A DNA stretch of 64,000 nucleotides from Neorhizobium galegae (lineage in GTDB: Bacteria; Pseudomonadota; Alphaproteobacteria; Rhizobiales; Rhizobiaceae), in contig NZ_JAGIPG010000002.1 in NCBI RefSeq assembly GCF_017877055.1, forward strand, positions 1,240,001 to 1,304,000. The letters run 5' to 3'. The position numbers were made by a program, and so were the translations under genes. Positions within the stretch are counted from its first letter, which is position 1. The number at the start of each line of letters is the position of its first letter. The notes under the pieces were generated by a model. It was not told the DNA's origin. It saw nothing but the letters and a program-made list of their open reading frames with translations, and did no database searches. Below are positions 1 to 8,438 of this stretch, in pieces.

Positions 1-1
1 G

Positions 2-2266
2 ATGCGGCGCCTGATCCGCATCCTGCAGGAACGCACGGCGGACGGCTATGTGTTCCGCACCGACCTGCGCCTGCGTCCGGATCCCGGTTCGACGCCGCTC
101 GCCGTCTCGCTCGATGCCGCGCTGATCTACTACGAGGGCAGGGGGCAGAACTGGGAGCGGGCAGCCTTCATCAAGGCGCGGCCGATCGCAGGGGATATTG
201 CCGCTGGCGAAAATTTCATGCGGCTGCTGACCCCCTTCGTGTTTCGCAAATATCTCGACTATGCGGCGATCGCCGACATCCACTCGATCAAGCGACAGAT
301 CCATGTCCACAAGGGGCACGGCGCGATTGCCGTGAAGGGCCATGACGTCAAGCTCGGCCGTGGGGGCATCCGCGAGATCGAGTTCTTCGCCCAGACCCAG
401 CAACTGATCGCCGGCGGCCGCATGTCGCCCCTGCGGGCTCGCGAAACGGAGGTGGCGCTCAAAGCGCTTGCCGAGGCGCGGTGGATCACGCCTGACATCG
501 CCGCCGAATTGACTGATGCCTACTGGTTCCTGCGCGATGTCGAACACCGCATCCAGATGGTCCACGACGAACAGACCCACAACCTGCCGGAAACCGAGCC
601 CGAACTGAAGCGTATCGCCTTCATGCTCGGTTTTACGGATACCGCCAGCTTTTCCGCAAGGCTGGAATCTGTGCTGAAGGTTGTCGAAAAACGTTATGCC
701 CGGCTGTTCGAACAGGAGGCGAAACTGTCCGGCGGCGACGGCAATCTCGTCTTCACCGGCCAGCAGGACGATCCGGGCACGCTGAAGACGCTCGCCTCGC
801 TCGGCTTCGAGCGGCCGGCCGATATTTCCCGCGTCATCCGGACCTGGCATTACGGCCGCTACCGGGCGACCCAATCGGCCGAGGCGCGCGAGCGGCTGAC
901 CGAGCTGATGCCGGCGCTGTTGATGGCGTTCGGAGAGAGCAAGCGCGCCGATGAGGCGCTGCTGCGGTTCGACAGTTTCCTGAGGGGCCTGCCGGCCGGC
1001 ATCCAGCTCTTCTCGCTGATCGGCAACAATCCGCCGCTGCTGGCGCTGATCGTCACGATCATGTCGTCTGCGCCGCGGCTTGCCGATATCATCGCCTCCA
1101 AGCCGCATGTCTTCGACGGCATGCTGGATCCCGGCCTGATGGCCGAACTGCCGACCCGAGACTATCTCTCCTGGCGCCTGGCCGCATTCCTCACCGCCGG
1201 CCGGCACTACGAGGAGAAGCTCGACCGGCTGCGCATCTTTGCCGCCGAGCAGCGTTTCCTGATCGGTATCCGGCTGCTGACGGGGGCGATCTCGGGTGCT
1301 CAGGCGGCACGGGCCTTCACCCATCTCGCCGACCTCCTGATCGACGCGGCCCTGAAGGCGGTGACGGCGGAGATCCGCAGCGCCCATGGCCTTTATCCGG
1401 GCGGTCGCGTCGCCGTCATGGGCATGGGCAAGCTCGGCAGTTTCGAGCTGACCGCCGGGTCCGACGTCGATCTCATCCTTCTTTACGATTACGATAGCGA
1501 GGCGATGGAAAGCGAGGGCGACAAGCCGATCGATTCCAGCCGTTATTTCACCCGTCTGACGCAGCGACTGGTCGCAGCGCTTTCGGCGCCGATGGCCGAG
1601 GGTGTGATCTTCGAGGTCGATCTGCGCTTGAGGCCGTCGGGCAACAAGGGGCCGGTCGCCACCCGTATCAACGCATTCGGCAAATACCAGCGCCAGGAAG
1701 CCTGGACCTGGGAACACATGGCGCTCACCCGCGCCCGGCTGATCTGCGGCGAGGAAAGCCTTGTCGACGAGGCGAAAGGCCTGATCCGCGAAGTGCTGTC
1801 GACCAAGCCGGATATCGCCAAGATCGCCAACGACGTCGCCGAGATGCGCGAGCTGATCGAGAAGGAAAAGCCGCCGCGCGACATCTGGGATTTCAAGCTG
1901 ATCCCCGGCGGCCTGATCGATATCGAGTTCATCGCCCAGTATCTGCGGCTGATAGCGCCAGCCAGGGACGTGACGCTCGATACCTATGGTTTCAGCACGG
2001 AAGAGGCCCTGAAGGCGCTCGGCGAGAAGCTGATGAAGCCGGATGACCTCGATACCTGCGTCGAAGCGCTACGGCTGTTCACCGAGCTTTCGCAGATCGT
2101 CCGGCTCTGCGTCGATGGACCGTTCGATCCGGCTGACGCGCCCGCAGGCCTAGTCGAGCGCGTCTGCCGGGCAGGGGATTGCCCGGATATCCGCACGCTG
2201 GAGGGCGAGGTGAAGCGGCTCTCGAAGGCGGTGCGGGCGGTGTTCGGAGCGGTCGTTAAGAAGTGA
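2..2266 (+). CDS. glnE: Bifunctional glutamine synthetase adenylyltransferase/deadenylase, 5'-truncated
   Basis: GlnE adds and removes AMP on glutamine synthetase in response to PII and glutamine. The reading frame is open at the left edge, so about 754 residues remain of a protein usually near 950-1000. The first nucleotidyltransferase domain is cut just before its FRTDLRLRPDP strand. The linker follows, with GGIREIEFFAQTQQL near residue 122. The second catalytic domain is complete: GSDVDLILLYDYD near residues 486-498 and FEVDLRLRPSGNKGPVAT after it. The C-terminal IPGGLIDIEFIAQYLRL helix is also present. It converges on the histidine kinase gene with only about 37 bases between the stops. 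Family assignment is firm; the true start lies outside the window. Confidence 0.97.
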   Translation: MRRLIRILQERTADGYVFRTDLRLRPDPGSTPLAVSLDAALIYYEGRGQNWERAAFIKARPIAGDIAAGENFMRLLTPFVFRKYLDYAAIADIHSIKRQIHVHKGHGAIAVKGHDVKLGRGGIREIEFFAQTQQLIAGGRMSPLRARETEVALKALAEARWITPDIAAELTDAYWFLRDVEHRIQMVHDEQTHNLPETEPELKRIAFMLGFTDTASFSARLESVLKVVEKRYARLFEQEAKLSGGDGNLVFTGQQDDPGTLKTLASLGFERPADISRVIRTWHYGRYRATQSAEARERLTELMPALLMAFGESKRADEALLRFDSFLRGLPAGIQLFSLIGNNPPLLALIVTIMSSAPRLADIIASKPHVFDGMLDPGLMAELPTRDYLSWRLAAFLTAGRHYEEKLDRLRIFAAEQRFLIGIRLLTGAISGAQAARAFTHLADLLIDAALKAVTAEIRSAHGLYPGGRVAVMGMGKLGSFELTAGSDVDLILLYDYDSEAMESEGDKPIDSSRYFTRLTQRLVAALSAPMAEGVIFEVDLRLRPSGNKGPVATRINAFGKYQRQEAWTWEHMALTRARLICGEESLVDEAKGLIREVLSTKPDIAKIANDVAEMRELIEKEKPPRDIWDFKLIPGGLIDIEFIAQYLRLIAPARDVTLDTYGFSTEEALKALGEKLMKPDDLDTCVEALRLFTELSQIVRLCVDGPFDPADAPAGLVERVCRAGDCPDIRTLEGEVKRLSKAVRAVFGAVVKK

Positions 2267-2303
2267 TGGGCGTCTCCGCCCTCATCCGGTTTCGCGGTCG
2301 ACC

Positions 2304-4667
2304 TCAGGCCACCCGCTTGCGACCGACCAGCATCGGCTGGTCAGGGATAAGCAGGGAGACGACCGTGCCTTCGCCGACCCGTGAACGGATCCGCATCTTG
2401 CCGCCGTGCAGGCCGATCAGCGAGCGGGAAATGGCAAGGCCCAGTCCCGAGCCGCCCTTGCTCTTGGCATACTGGCTCTGCACCTGCTCGAACGGCTGGC
2501 CGATCTTGTTGAGCGCTTCCATCGGAATGCCGATGCCGGTATCCGCGATCGTCAGCAGCACCCCTTTTTCCATCTTGCGGGCACGCAGTTCGATCCTGCC
2601 GCCGTGGTTGGTGAACTTGACCGCGTTGGAGAGGATGTTGAGCATCACCTGCTTCAATGCGCGGCGGTCGGCCACCATGTGGAGGCTGTCGCACAGGCGC
2701 TGATGAATGGCGATCTGCTTATCCTGGGCAGAGATCGAGGTGAGGCGCAGGCTTTCTTCGATCAGCGGCTTCAGGTCGACTGCCTCGCACTGGATGCGCA
2801 TGTGGCCGGCCTCGATCTTCGACATGTCGAGGATGTCGTTGATGACGTTGAGCAGATGTTTGCCGCTGTCGTGGATGTCCTTGGAATATTCCGAATATTT
2901 CGGCGAGCCGAGCGGTCCGAACATGCCGTTGGCGAGGATTTCCGAGAAGCCGAGGATCGCGTTGAGCGGTGTCCTGAGTTCATGCGACATGTTGGCGAGG
3001 AATTCCGACTTGGCCTTGTTGGCGGCCTCGGCACGTTCCTTTTCCGCCTGATAATTGGCGTTGGCGACCGAAAGCTCGGACTTCTGGCGTTCCAGCTTCT
3101 TCTGCGAGGAAGAAAGGTCGCCGATCGTCGCCATCAGGCGGCGCTCGCTGTCGCGCAGCCGTTCCTGGTGGCGCTTCAGCAGCGTGATGTCTGTGCCGAC
3201 CGAGACCAGGCCGCCGTCGCGGGTGCGGCGCTCGTTGATCTGCAGCCAGCGCTCATCGGCGAGCTGCACTTCCGTGGTGCGCGAAAGTCCGCTGCCGTCC
3301 GGATCGGCGACGCGGCGCTCGATGACCGGCCGCGCGGCGGCGGCGTTGACGGCGTGACGCTCGGTGCCGGGCACCAGCACGCTGTCGGGCAGGCCGTAAG
3401 CCTGCTGGAAGTGGGTGTTGCACATGACAAGGCGGTCGTTCTTGTCCCACAGCACGAAGGCTTCCGACGTGCATTCGATCGCGTCCGCGAGACGCTGGTC
3501 AGCCTCGGCGTAACGCTGGGCGAGGCGATGTTGCTCCGTGACGTCCATGGCGATGCCGATGACATGGGTGCGGCCTTGGCTGGTCTTCACCAGTTGGGCG
3601 CGGGCGCGCATCCAGACGTAATGGCCGGCCGCATGGCGCATGCGAAAAACCTGGTCAACCTGCTTGGCATTGCCGCGGCTGATGGCGCGGGCGAGCGCGT
3701 AGATATTGCCGTCTGTCGGGTGCATCATCCGTGCGGCATCGGTAAACGAGATGACGTTGCCGGCAGGCGGCAGGCCGAGCATCTCGTACATCGAACCCGA
3801 CCAGAACAGGCGCCGGTTGCTGACATCGAAGTCCCACAGCCCGCAACGCCCGCGCGACAGCGCCGTCTCGATGCGCAGATTGGATTCGACGAAGGTTTCG
3901 TCGGCCTCGCGGGCGCGTTTCACCTGCATGTAATAGGCGTAGAGGATGACCAGCAGGATCGCCGAAATGCCGGTGAAGAGCGTGACGTTGAGGGACACGT
4001 CGTGACGCCAGGCAAGATTGACGCTCTCCAGCGAATAGGCTGCCACGATCAGCGCACCTTCGCTGCCGACCATCTCGATGGCCGCATAATGCGGAATTTC
4101 GCCGAAATAGGTCTCGATCACGCCGCTCTCGTCGCCGACCCGCCTGAGTGCTGCGGTTTCCGGCAAGACGGAGGTCAGGCGCCTGCCGATATAGCTGGCG
4201 GCCTGGTTGGTCCCGCCGAAGATCCGGCCGGTTTCGTCCACGAACAGGAAGAAGGCGTCCGCCTCCAGGCGTTCCTGCGGCAGAAAGGTACCAAGGCGTT
4301 TTTCCGCGGCGGCGCGGTCTCGACCGATGAGTGCGGTCGCGTCGCCGGAGAAGGCAGCACTCGCCGTGGCGGCCATCAGCGCCGTCGCCTGCCGGGCGGC
4401 ATCTTCCATCCGCGTGTATTCGGAGACGATGCCGAGAATGCGCGACGCAGCGACGACGGTCAGGAACGCGATGATAAGAAGAGGGATCGAACGCTTGAGG
4501 ACGAGCTCCACGCGGGGCAGTTGCCGCGCGAGGGGCTTGACGGAGAGCCGCGCCTCGTCGGGGATCACCCGCCGCAAACTTCCAAGGCTCGGAAATTTAA
4601 GACGCAAGCGCCCCTCGGCCGCGGTTGCCCGCTGCACGTCCGACATGGTTTCCATTCTGTCCCTCAT
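2304..4667 (-). CDS. pleC: PAS-domain sensor histidine kinase, PleC-like
   Basis: A 787-residue membrane kinase. Helices near 60-80 and 227-248 flank a periplasmic sensor stretch. Two PAS domains follow (about 275-380 and 395-500, the second with AFVLWDKNDRLVMCN), then a short coiled linker. The HisKA H-box is FLANMSHELRTPLNAILGFSE, followed by a HATPase domain with N-box LNILSNAVKFT, G1 DTGIGIP and G2 GGSGLGLAI. No receiver domain is fused. The phrase FGPLGSPKYSEYSKDIHDSG after the H-box is typical of the PleC/DivJ group that acts on DivK in alphaproteobacteria. I recall a PleC-type kinase next to glnE in rhizobia, but that is memory, not a search. Starts at residues 5 and 8 are possible alternatives. 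The kinase call is certain; the PleC name is probable. Confidence 0.9.
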   Translation of the reverse strand: MRDRMETMSDVQRATAAEGRLRLKFPSLGSLRRVIPDEARLSVKPLARQLPRVELVLKRSIPLLIIAFLTVVAASRILGIVSEYTRMEDAARQATALMAATASAAFSGDATALIGRDRAAAEKRLGTFLPQERLEADAFFLFVDETGRIFGGTNQAASYIGRRLTSVLPETAALRRVGDESGVIETYFGEIPHYAAIEMVGSEGALIVAAYSLESVNLAWRHDVSLNVTLFTGISAILLVILYAYYMQVKRAREADETFVESNLRIETALSRGRCGLWDFDVSNRRLFWSGSMYEMLGLPPAGNVISFTDAARMMHPTDGNIYALARAISRGNAKQVDQVFRMRHAAGHYVWMRARAQLVKTSQGRTHVIGIAMDVTEQHRLAQRYAEADQRLADAIECTSEAFVLWDKNDRLVMCNTHFQQAYGLPDSVLVPGTERHAVNAAAARPVIERRVADPDGSGLSRTTEVQLADERWLQINERRTRDGGLVSVGTDITLLKRHQERLRDSERRLMATIGDLSSSQKKLERQKSELSVANANYQAEKERAEAANKAKSEFLANMSHELRTPLNAILGFSEILANGMFGPLGSPKYSEYSKDIHDSGKHLLNVINDILDMSKIEAGHMRIQCEAVDLKPLIEESLRLTSISAQDKQIAIHQRLCDSLHMVADRRALKQVMLNILSNAVKFTNHGGRIELRARKMEKGVLLTIADTGIGIPMEALNKIGQPFEQVQSQYAKSKGGSGLGLAISRSLIGLHGGKMRIRSRVGEGTVVSLLIPDQPMLVGRKRVA

Positions 4668-4785
4668 GGTGATTCGCCGCGCCGCTCGCGCGAACCTGAC
4701 TCAATGAATCATTAGTGATTCTTCGTGTCCAGAGGCTTGCTAAGATTTTTTTAACGATTTGATTCGATTGGAAACCGGACCGGAA

Positions 4786-5115
4786 TCATCGCGAGCCTGG
4801 TTCGTCATAGGCATCGAGTGCGACGGGAAGCGCCTGGATCACCGCGTTGCCAACCGCCGGCAAGCCGGCCAAGATCGCGCTGATGATTTCGTCGCGTGAC
4901 GCACCAAGCGATCTTGCATGCGCAACGTGGAAGGGCAGGCCGCTTTCCATCCTGGCGGCAGCCAGGATGCCGATATAGACGAGCTCTTCGGTCTTGGCAT
5001 CCAGCGCCGAGGCGGCCCCCAGTTTCTGCACCGCCTCGAGCCAGGCCGCCTGGTGGGCGGGTGCCTCCTTTATAAATAGCTGAAATGCATTGCTGACGCG
5101 GTTCATGTCGCTCAT
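4786..5115 (-). CDS. Carboxymuconolactone decarboxylase/AhpD-like small protein without cysteines
   Basis: A 109-residue all-helical protein of the CMD/AhpD fold. The family core is visible as KTEELVYIGILAAARMESGLPFHVAHARSLGASRDEIISAILAGLP. The CxxC that serves as redox centre in AhpD normally lies just before the histidine-containing helix; here it reads SGLPFHVAH and the protein has no cysteine at all. A thiol peroxidase-coupled role is therefore unlikely, and a decarboxylase-like or binding role is possible. The start is supported by GGGAG eight bases upstream. It lies alone between the kinase and the MFS gene on the same strand. Confidence 0.8.
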   Translation of the reverse strand: MSDMNRVSNAFQLFIKEAPAHQAAWLEAVQKLGAASALDAKTEELVYIGILAAARMESGLPFHVAHARSLGASRDEIISAILAGLPAVGNAVIQALPVALDAYDEPGSR

Positions 5116-5225
5116 CCGGAAATCTCCCTGCTTGGAACTGGCGGGATACTAACATTGTCCCGCGGGCGCCCCCTGACATTGGTCAACGCCGAAACAGAAC
5201 GCCCGCGCGGTGCGCGGACGCTTCG

Positions 5226-6425
5226 TCAGACGGCAGGGCTTTCGGCAAGGCTGGTGCGGGTGGCGGCGATCGATGTAATCGCCAGCGCGATGATCACCCC
5301 GCCATAGACATAGGCGGTATTGGAGAGGCCGAGTGACGGCGCGATCAGTCCGGCGGCAATAGCCGGGATCGAGAAGGCGAGGTAGCTCTCGACCAGGAAG
5401 GCTGCGAACAGACCGGCTCTTTCATGGCCCTCGGCTAGCGGCAGGACGATCTTCAGAATATTGGAAAAGATCGATCCGAACCCGAGACCGGCCACTGCCG
5501 TGCCGAGGAAGAGGAGCCAGACCGCCTGCAGGTGTACGCCTGAGAGCGTGATCAGGACACCGATCATCAGCGCGGTCGTGCCGGTGGAGAGAACCCGCTG
5601 CGGCGCCCATGCGTGAAACACGAAGACCGAGGCGGTGGCGCTCAGCATCAGCGTCGCGACGACCGTGCCGCCGACAAACGGCGACGTGATGCCTGTTGCA
5701 ACCGCGACCAGCGTCGGCATCAGCGACAGATAAAAGCCCCCGAGCGCCCAGCCGGCGACATTGACCGGCGTGACCTTGAGAAGCGTTGCACGGGCCCGCT
5801 GCGGCACGCTGATATGCGGACGCATGGCGGCGAGCGCCCCTGGCCGGCCGGTGATGGTCTCCGGCATGAAGGCAAGCGCGATGATGCCGGCCACCGTCAC
5901 GATGAAAAGAAGCGCATAGATGAGGTGGGTCGGCGCGGGTGCGAAGGCGACGAGCGTGCCGCCGGCAAGCGTACCGACCATCAGGCCGAGAAAGGCGGTG
6001 ACGCTGTTGAGCGTCGGCCCTCTGCGCTTGTCGGTATCGAGGATCGTCGCGCCGAAGGTCGGGAAGGCGATGCCGGTGGCAAAACCCTGGACGATACGGC
6101 CGATCAGCAGCATCGCGCCCGATTCGGCCAGCATGAAGACGATCAGCGCCGCGGCGTTGAAGATCAGTGCCAGCAGGATCAGCGGGCGACGCCCGAGATA
6201 GTCCGAAAGCCCGCCGACCGTCAGAAGCGCTGCGAGCAGCGCGAAAGAGTAGGAACCGAAGATCAGGGTGATCATCGCCGGCGAGAGATGGAAGAGCTCC
6301 TGGTAGAGATGGTAGAGCGGCGTCGGCGCGCTGCTGGTCGCGGAGATCAGGACAGCGCCGAGGAAACTGTAGGCCGTCATCCGTAACGCGGAAGGCGAAT
6401 GGGAGGCGGAAAGGATATTGCTCAT
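5226..6425 (-). CDS. MFS multidrug/drug-resistance transporter
   Basis: A 399-residue protein with about 12 hydrophobic segments. The motif-A like loop LSDYLGRRPLILLAL follows the second segment and a second-half repeat is recognisable. The N-terminus is cytosolic and the protein should sit in the inner membrane as a proton-driven exporter; the substrate cannot be read from the sequence. AAGGTG precedes the ATG at a normal distance. It is divergent from a TetR-family gene about 120 bases away. A TTAATGCAA half-site at 6437-6445 lies directly upstream of its ribosome-binding site, so repression by that regulator is the simplest reading. Confidence 0.92.
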   Translation of the reverse strand: MSNILSASHSPSALRMTAYSFLGAVLISATSSAPTPLYHLYQELFHLSPAMITLIFGSYSFALLAALLTVGGLSDYLGRRPLILLALIFNAAALIVFMLAESGAMLLIGRIVQGFATGIAFPTFGATILDTDKRRGPTLNSVTAFLGLMVGTLAGGTLVAFAPAPTHLIYALLFIVTVAGIIALAFMPETITGRPGALAAMRPHISVPQRARATLLKVTPVNVAGWALGGFYLSLMPTLVAVATGITSPFVGGTVVATLMLSATASVFVFHAWAPQRVLSTGTTALMIGVLITLSGVHLQAVWLLFLGTAVAGLGFGSIFSNILKIVLPLAEGHERAGLFAAFLVESYLAFSIPAIAAGLIAPSLGLSNTAYVYGGVIIALAITSIAATRTSLAESPAV

Positions 6426-6482
6426 GGCGTTTCACCTTAATGCAATTTTTTAGCGTTAGCCGCATATAGTTGCATTCCTGGA

Positions 6483-6505
6483 TTAATGCAATATCTTTGC
6501 ATTAA
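6483..6505. promoter_or_regulatory. Perfect palindrome, probable TetR operator
   Basis: Nine-base arms TTAATGCAA and TTGCATTAA are separated by five bases (TATCT). The site lies between the divergent MFS and TetR genes, about 40 bases before the chosen tetR start. A second copy of the left arm, TTAATGCAA, is at 6437-6445, and a TTGCATT right-arm copy is at 6470-6476. The control region therefore carries one tight and one widely spaced pair of the same half-site. TetR repressors usually bind such palindromes and repress both themselves and the adjacent exporter. Assignment of this site to this regulator is inference. Confidence 0.7.
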
Positions 6506-6546
6506 GAGATTTGATATTTCCGGCGACGCGCCGGCAAGGAGAACAA

Positions 6547-7098
6547 ATGGCCAGGGAAATGGTGCGCCAGGGTGGGCGCAGTGCCCGCATACAGTCGGAA
6601 GTGCACCGCACGGTCCAGGATCTGCTGAAGACCATGGATCGCGGCGAGATCACGGTGCCGATGATTGCGGAAAAATCCGGCGTGACGCCGTCCACCATCT
6701 ACCGTCGCTGGGGCGATCTGTCCGAACTCCTGGCGGATGTCGCGGTCGCGCGCATGCGACCGGTCGCCGATCCGGAAGATACCGGCGCGATGGAAAGCGA
6801 CCTCGAAGCCTTCATTCTCCAATATGCGGAGGAAATGTCGTCCAAGGTCGGGCGTGCGATGCTCGCGGACGTCTTGGGCAGCATGGAGGGCGACGCGGCG
6901 GGCCGTTGCTGCCAGTTCACCTATGATCACCTGGAGACGTTGCGCGAGCGTGCCTTGGGCCGGGGCGAAGCCGCCTTCGACGTCAAGGAAGCGATCGACT
7001 TCGTCGTCGCACCGATCATCTACCACATCCTGTTCGGCGACCGCGAACTGAGCACAGACTACTGCCGTTCGCTCGTCTCCCGCTTTTTTGTGAAGTGA
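6547..7098 (+). CDS. TetR/AcrR family transcriptional regulator
   Basis: A 183-residue regulator. The N-terminal helix-turn-helix (about residues 15-60) contains ITVPMIAEKSGVTPSTIYRRWGDLSELL, a classic TetR recognition region. The C-terminal half is a helical ligand domain resembling TetR_C families (FIVAPIIYHILFG-like segment near the end). An upstream in-frame ATG at 6511 exists, but AAGGAG sits six bases before the ATG at 6547, which decides the start. It is divergent from the MFS pump and shares its palindrome-bearing control region, so it most likely represses that pump. Confidence 0.9.
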   Translation: MAREMVRQGGRSARIQSEVHRTVQDLLKTMDRGEITVPMIAEKSGVTPSTIYRRWGDLSELLADVAVARMRPVADPEDTGAMESDLEAFILQYAEEMSSKVGRAMLADVLGSMEGDAAGRCCQFTYDHLETLRERALGRGEAAFDVKEAIDFVVAPIIYHILFGDRELSTDYCRSLVSRFFVK

Positions 7099-7112
7099 TC
7101 CTGCCGACGCCT

Positions 7113-7577
7113 CTACGCATCCGCTGGCGACGGCCTGGATGCGAGGCGGAAATCACGGGGACCCAGAAGGCGTCCGTCGTCCGCCTTGACCTGCAGCGCC
7201 CTGATCGGCGCGCCGTCGATCCTGTCCACCATTTCGGTATCCAGTTCACCTAGATCGAAACAGTTTTCCTCTCCCCACTGCCACAGGGCGACAAGCACGG
7301 TATAGAGCTTCTCGCCCTTCGGCGTCAGCACGTAGCGAGGGCTCGACGGGGAATCGGGGTGGGCTTCAATGGTGAAGATCCCCTCCTGGACGAGCTTTTT
7401 CAGCCGCGCCGACAGGATGTTCTTGGCCAGGCCGAGATTCTTCTGGAACTCCCCGAAACGCTGATACCCGCGGAACGCGTCCCGGACGATCAGAAGCGTC
7501 CACCAGTCTCCGACGATCTGGAGACTGCGTGCAATGCCGCAATTGGCTCCTTCCAGATTGGTTTTCCTGCCCTTCAT
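7113..7577 (-). CDS. HxlR-family winged-helix regulator
   Basis: A 154-residue regulator. The HxlR core is clear: CGIARSLQIVGDWWTLLIVRDAFRGYQRFGEFQKNLGLAKNILSARLKKLVQEGI, including the single N-terminal cysteine found in many members. A C-terminal extension of about 50 residues follows the wing. The ATG at 7577 is preceded by GGAGAAC, so I prefer it to the one 30 bases upstream. It is divergent from a 239-residue protein of unknown function, with two tandem near-palindromes in the gap. It ends 14 bases from the 3' end of the TetR gene, to which it is convergent. Confidence 0.88.
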   Translation of the reverse strand: MKGRKTNLEGANCGIARSLQIVGDWWTLLIVRDAFRGYQRFGEFQKNLGLAKNILSARLKKLVQEGIFTIEAHPDSPSSPRYVLTPKGEKLYTVLVALWQWGEENCFDLGELDTEMVDRIDGAPIRALQVKADDGRLLGPRDFRLASRPSPADA

Positions 7578-7614
7578 CCAATGTTCTCCGAGACATGACG
7601 ACGACATTCAATCG

Positions 7615-7672
7615 AGGTTGCAAATTTAAGCCGAATGAGATTGTATGTCGACAGGTTTCAAAATTAAACCGA
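7615..7672. promoter_or_regulatory. Two tandem near-palindromes, probable HxlR operators
   Basis: Two 20-base copies of AGGTT[GT]CAAA[AT]TTAA[AG]CCGA start at 7615 and 7653, 38 bases apart, and match at 17 of 20 positions. Each has GGTT...AACC-type symmetry; the second copy, with GGTTT and AAACC arms, is the more symmetric. They lie between the divergent hxlR-like gene and the 239-residue gene, where such a regulator would be expected to bind. Binding is inferred. Confidence 0.6.
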
Positions 7673-7703
7673 GGCCTGTCTGCTGTTGAAGGAGAAGACG
7701 GAC

Positions 7704-8423
7704 ATGAGTGATTTGCTGGAACTTGCCGTGGCGGCACATGGCGGTTGGGGTCGTTGGCGCGAGGTCAGGAAGCTGACGGCCCGGATTTCGGTCGCGGGAG
7801 CGATGTGGCATCTCAAGGGCTGGGCGGGCGTCCTGTCGGACGTCGCCGTTTCGATCGACCCGCATCGCCAGCATGCCGAGTTTTCGCCGTTCATCGAGCC
7901 GGGCCATCACAGCGAATACGAGCCTGCCCGCACGGCGATCCTTGGTGATCGGGGCGAGGTGCTCGAAGCGCGGGAGCAGCCGCGGCTGGCTTTCGAGGGG
8001 CATGTGATCCAGACCCCTTGGGACGTACAGCATCTCGCCTATTTTTCAGGATATGCGATGTGGACCTATCTGACGACGCCGTTCCTGTTCGGGCTTCCCC
8101 GTTTCATTGTCGAGGAAATAGAGCCCTGGGACGAACACGGGGAAACCTGGCGACGGTTGAAGGTGATCTTCCCGCAAGATGTCGCCAGCCATTCCACCGA
8201 GCAGATCTTTTATTTTGATGCAGCCGGCATCCTGCGCCGGCATGACTATAGCGTCGAGATCATGGGCGGGACGTCTAGCGCCAACTATGCGTCCGAACCC
8301 AGAACCTTCGGCGGCCTCGTCTTCCCCACCAGACGCCGCGTCTATTCCATCGGCCCGGACAACCGGCCCATCCTCGACCGGGTCGCGGTCGCCATCGACA
8401 TCAACGGCATCGATGTAGAATAG
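7704..8423 (+). CDS. Conserved protein of unknown function paired with an HxlR regulator
   Basis: A 239-residue protein without signal peptide or membrane segment. It begins MSDLLELAVAAHGGWGRW and is rich in aromatic residues and histidine (HSEYEPAR, WDVQHLAYFSGYAMWTYL, YVEI-like strands, then VFPTRRRVYSI near the end). The alternating strand pattern is reminiscent of LolA-like beta folds, but I cannot assign it. The start is decided by GAAGGAG 8-14 bases upstream. It is divergent from an HxlR regulator and shares the paired operator region, so it is probably the regulator's target. It may process or bind the effector the regulator senses, which would be inference only. Confidence 0.75.
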   Translation: MSDLLELAVAAHGGWGRWREVRKLTARISVAGAMWHLKGWAGVLSDVAVSIDPHRQHAEFSPFIEPGHHSEYEPARTAILGDRGEVLEAREQPRLAFEGHVIQTPWDVQHLAYFSGYAMWTYLTTPFLFGLPRFIVEEIEPWDEHGETWRRLKVIFPQDVASHSTEQIFYFDAAGILRRHDYSVEIMGGTSSANYASEPRTFGGLVFPTRRRVYSIGPDNRPILDRVAVAIDINGIDVE

Positions 8424-8438
8424 CCCGGTCCCTCAGGT

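Noticed and set aside
2..60. Frameshift or early truncation of glnE
   Set aside because: The frame is simply cut by the window edge; the rest is in register with the family.
2406..4715. 769-codon frame opposite the PleC-like kinase
   Set aside because: Antisense shadow; no start signal and no domain.
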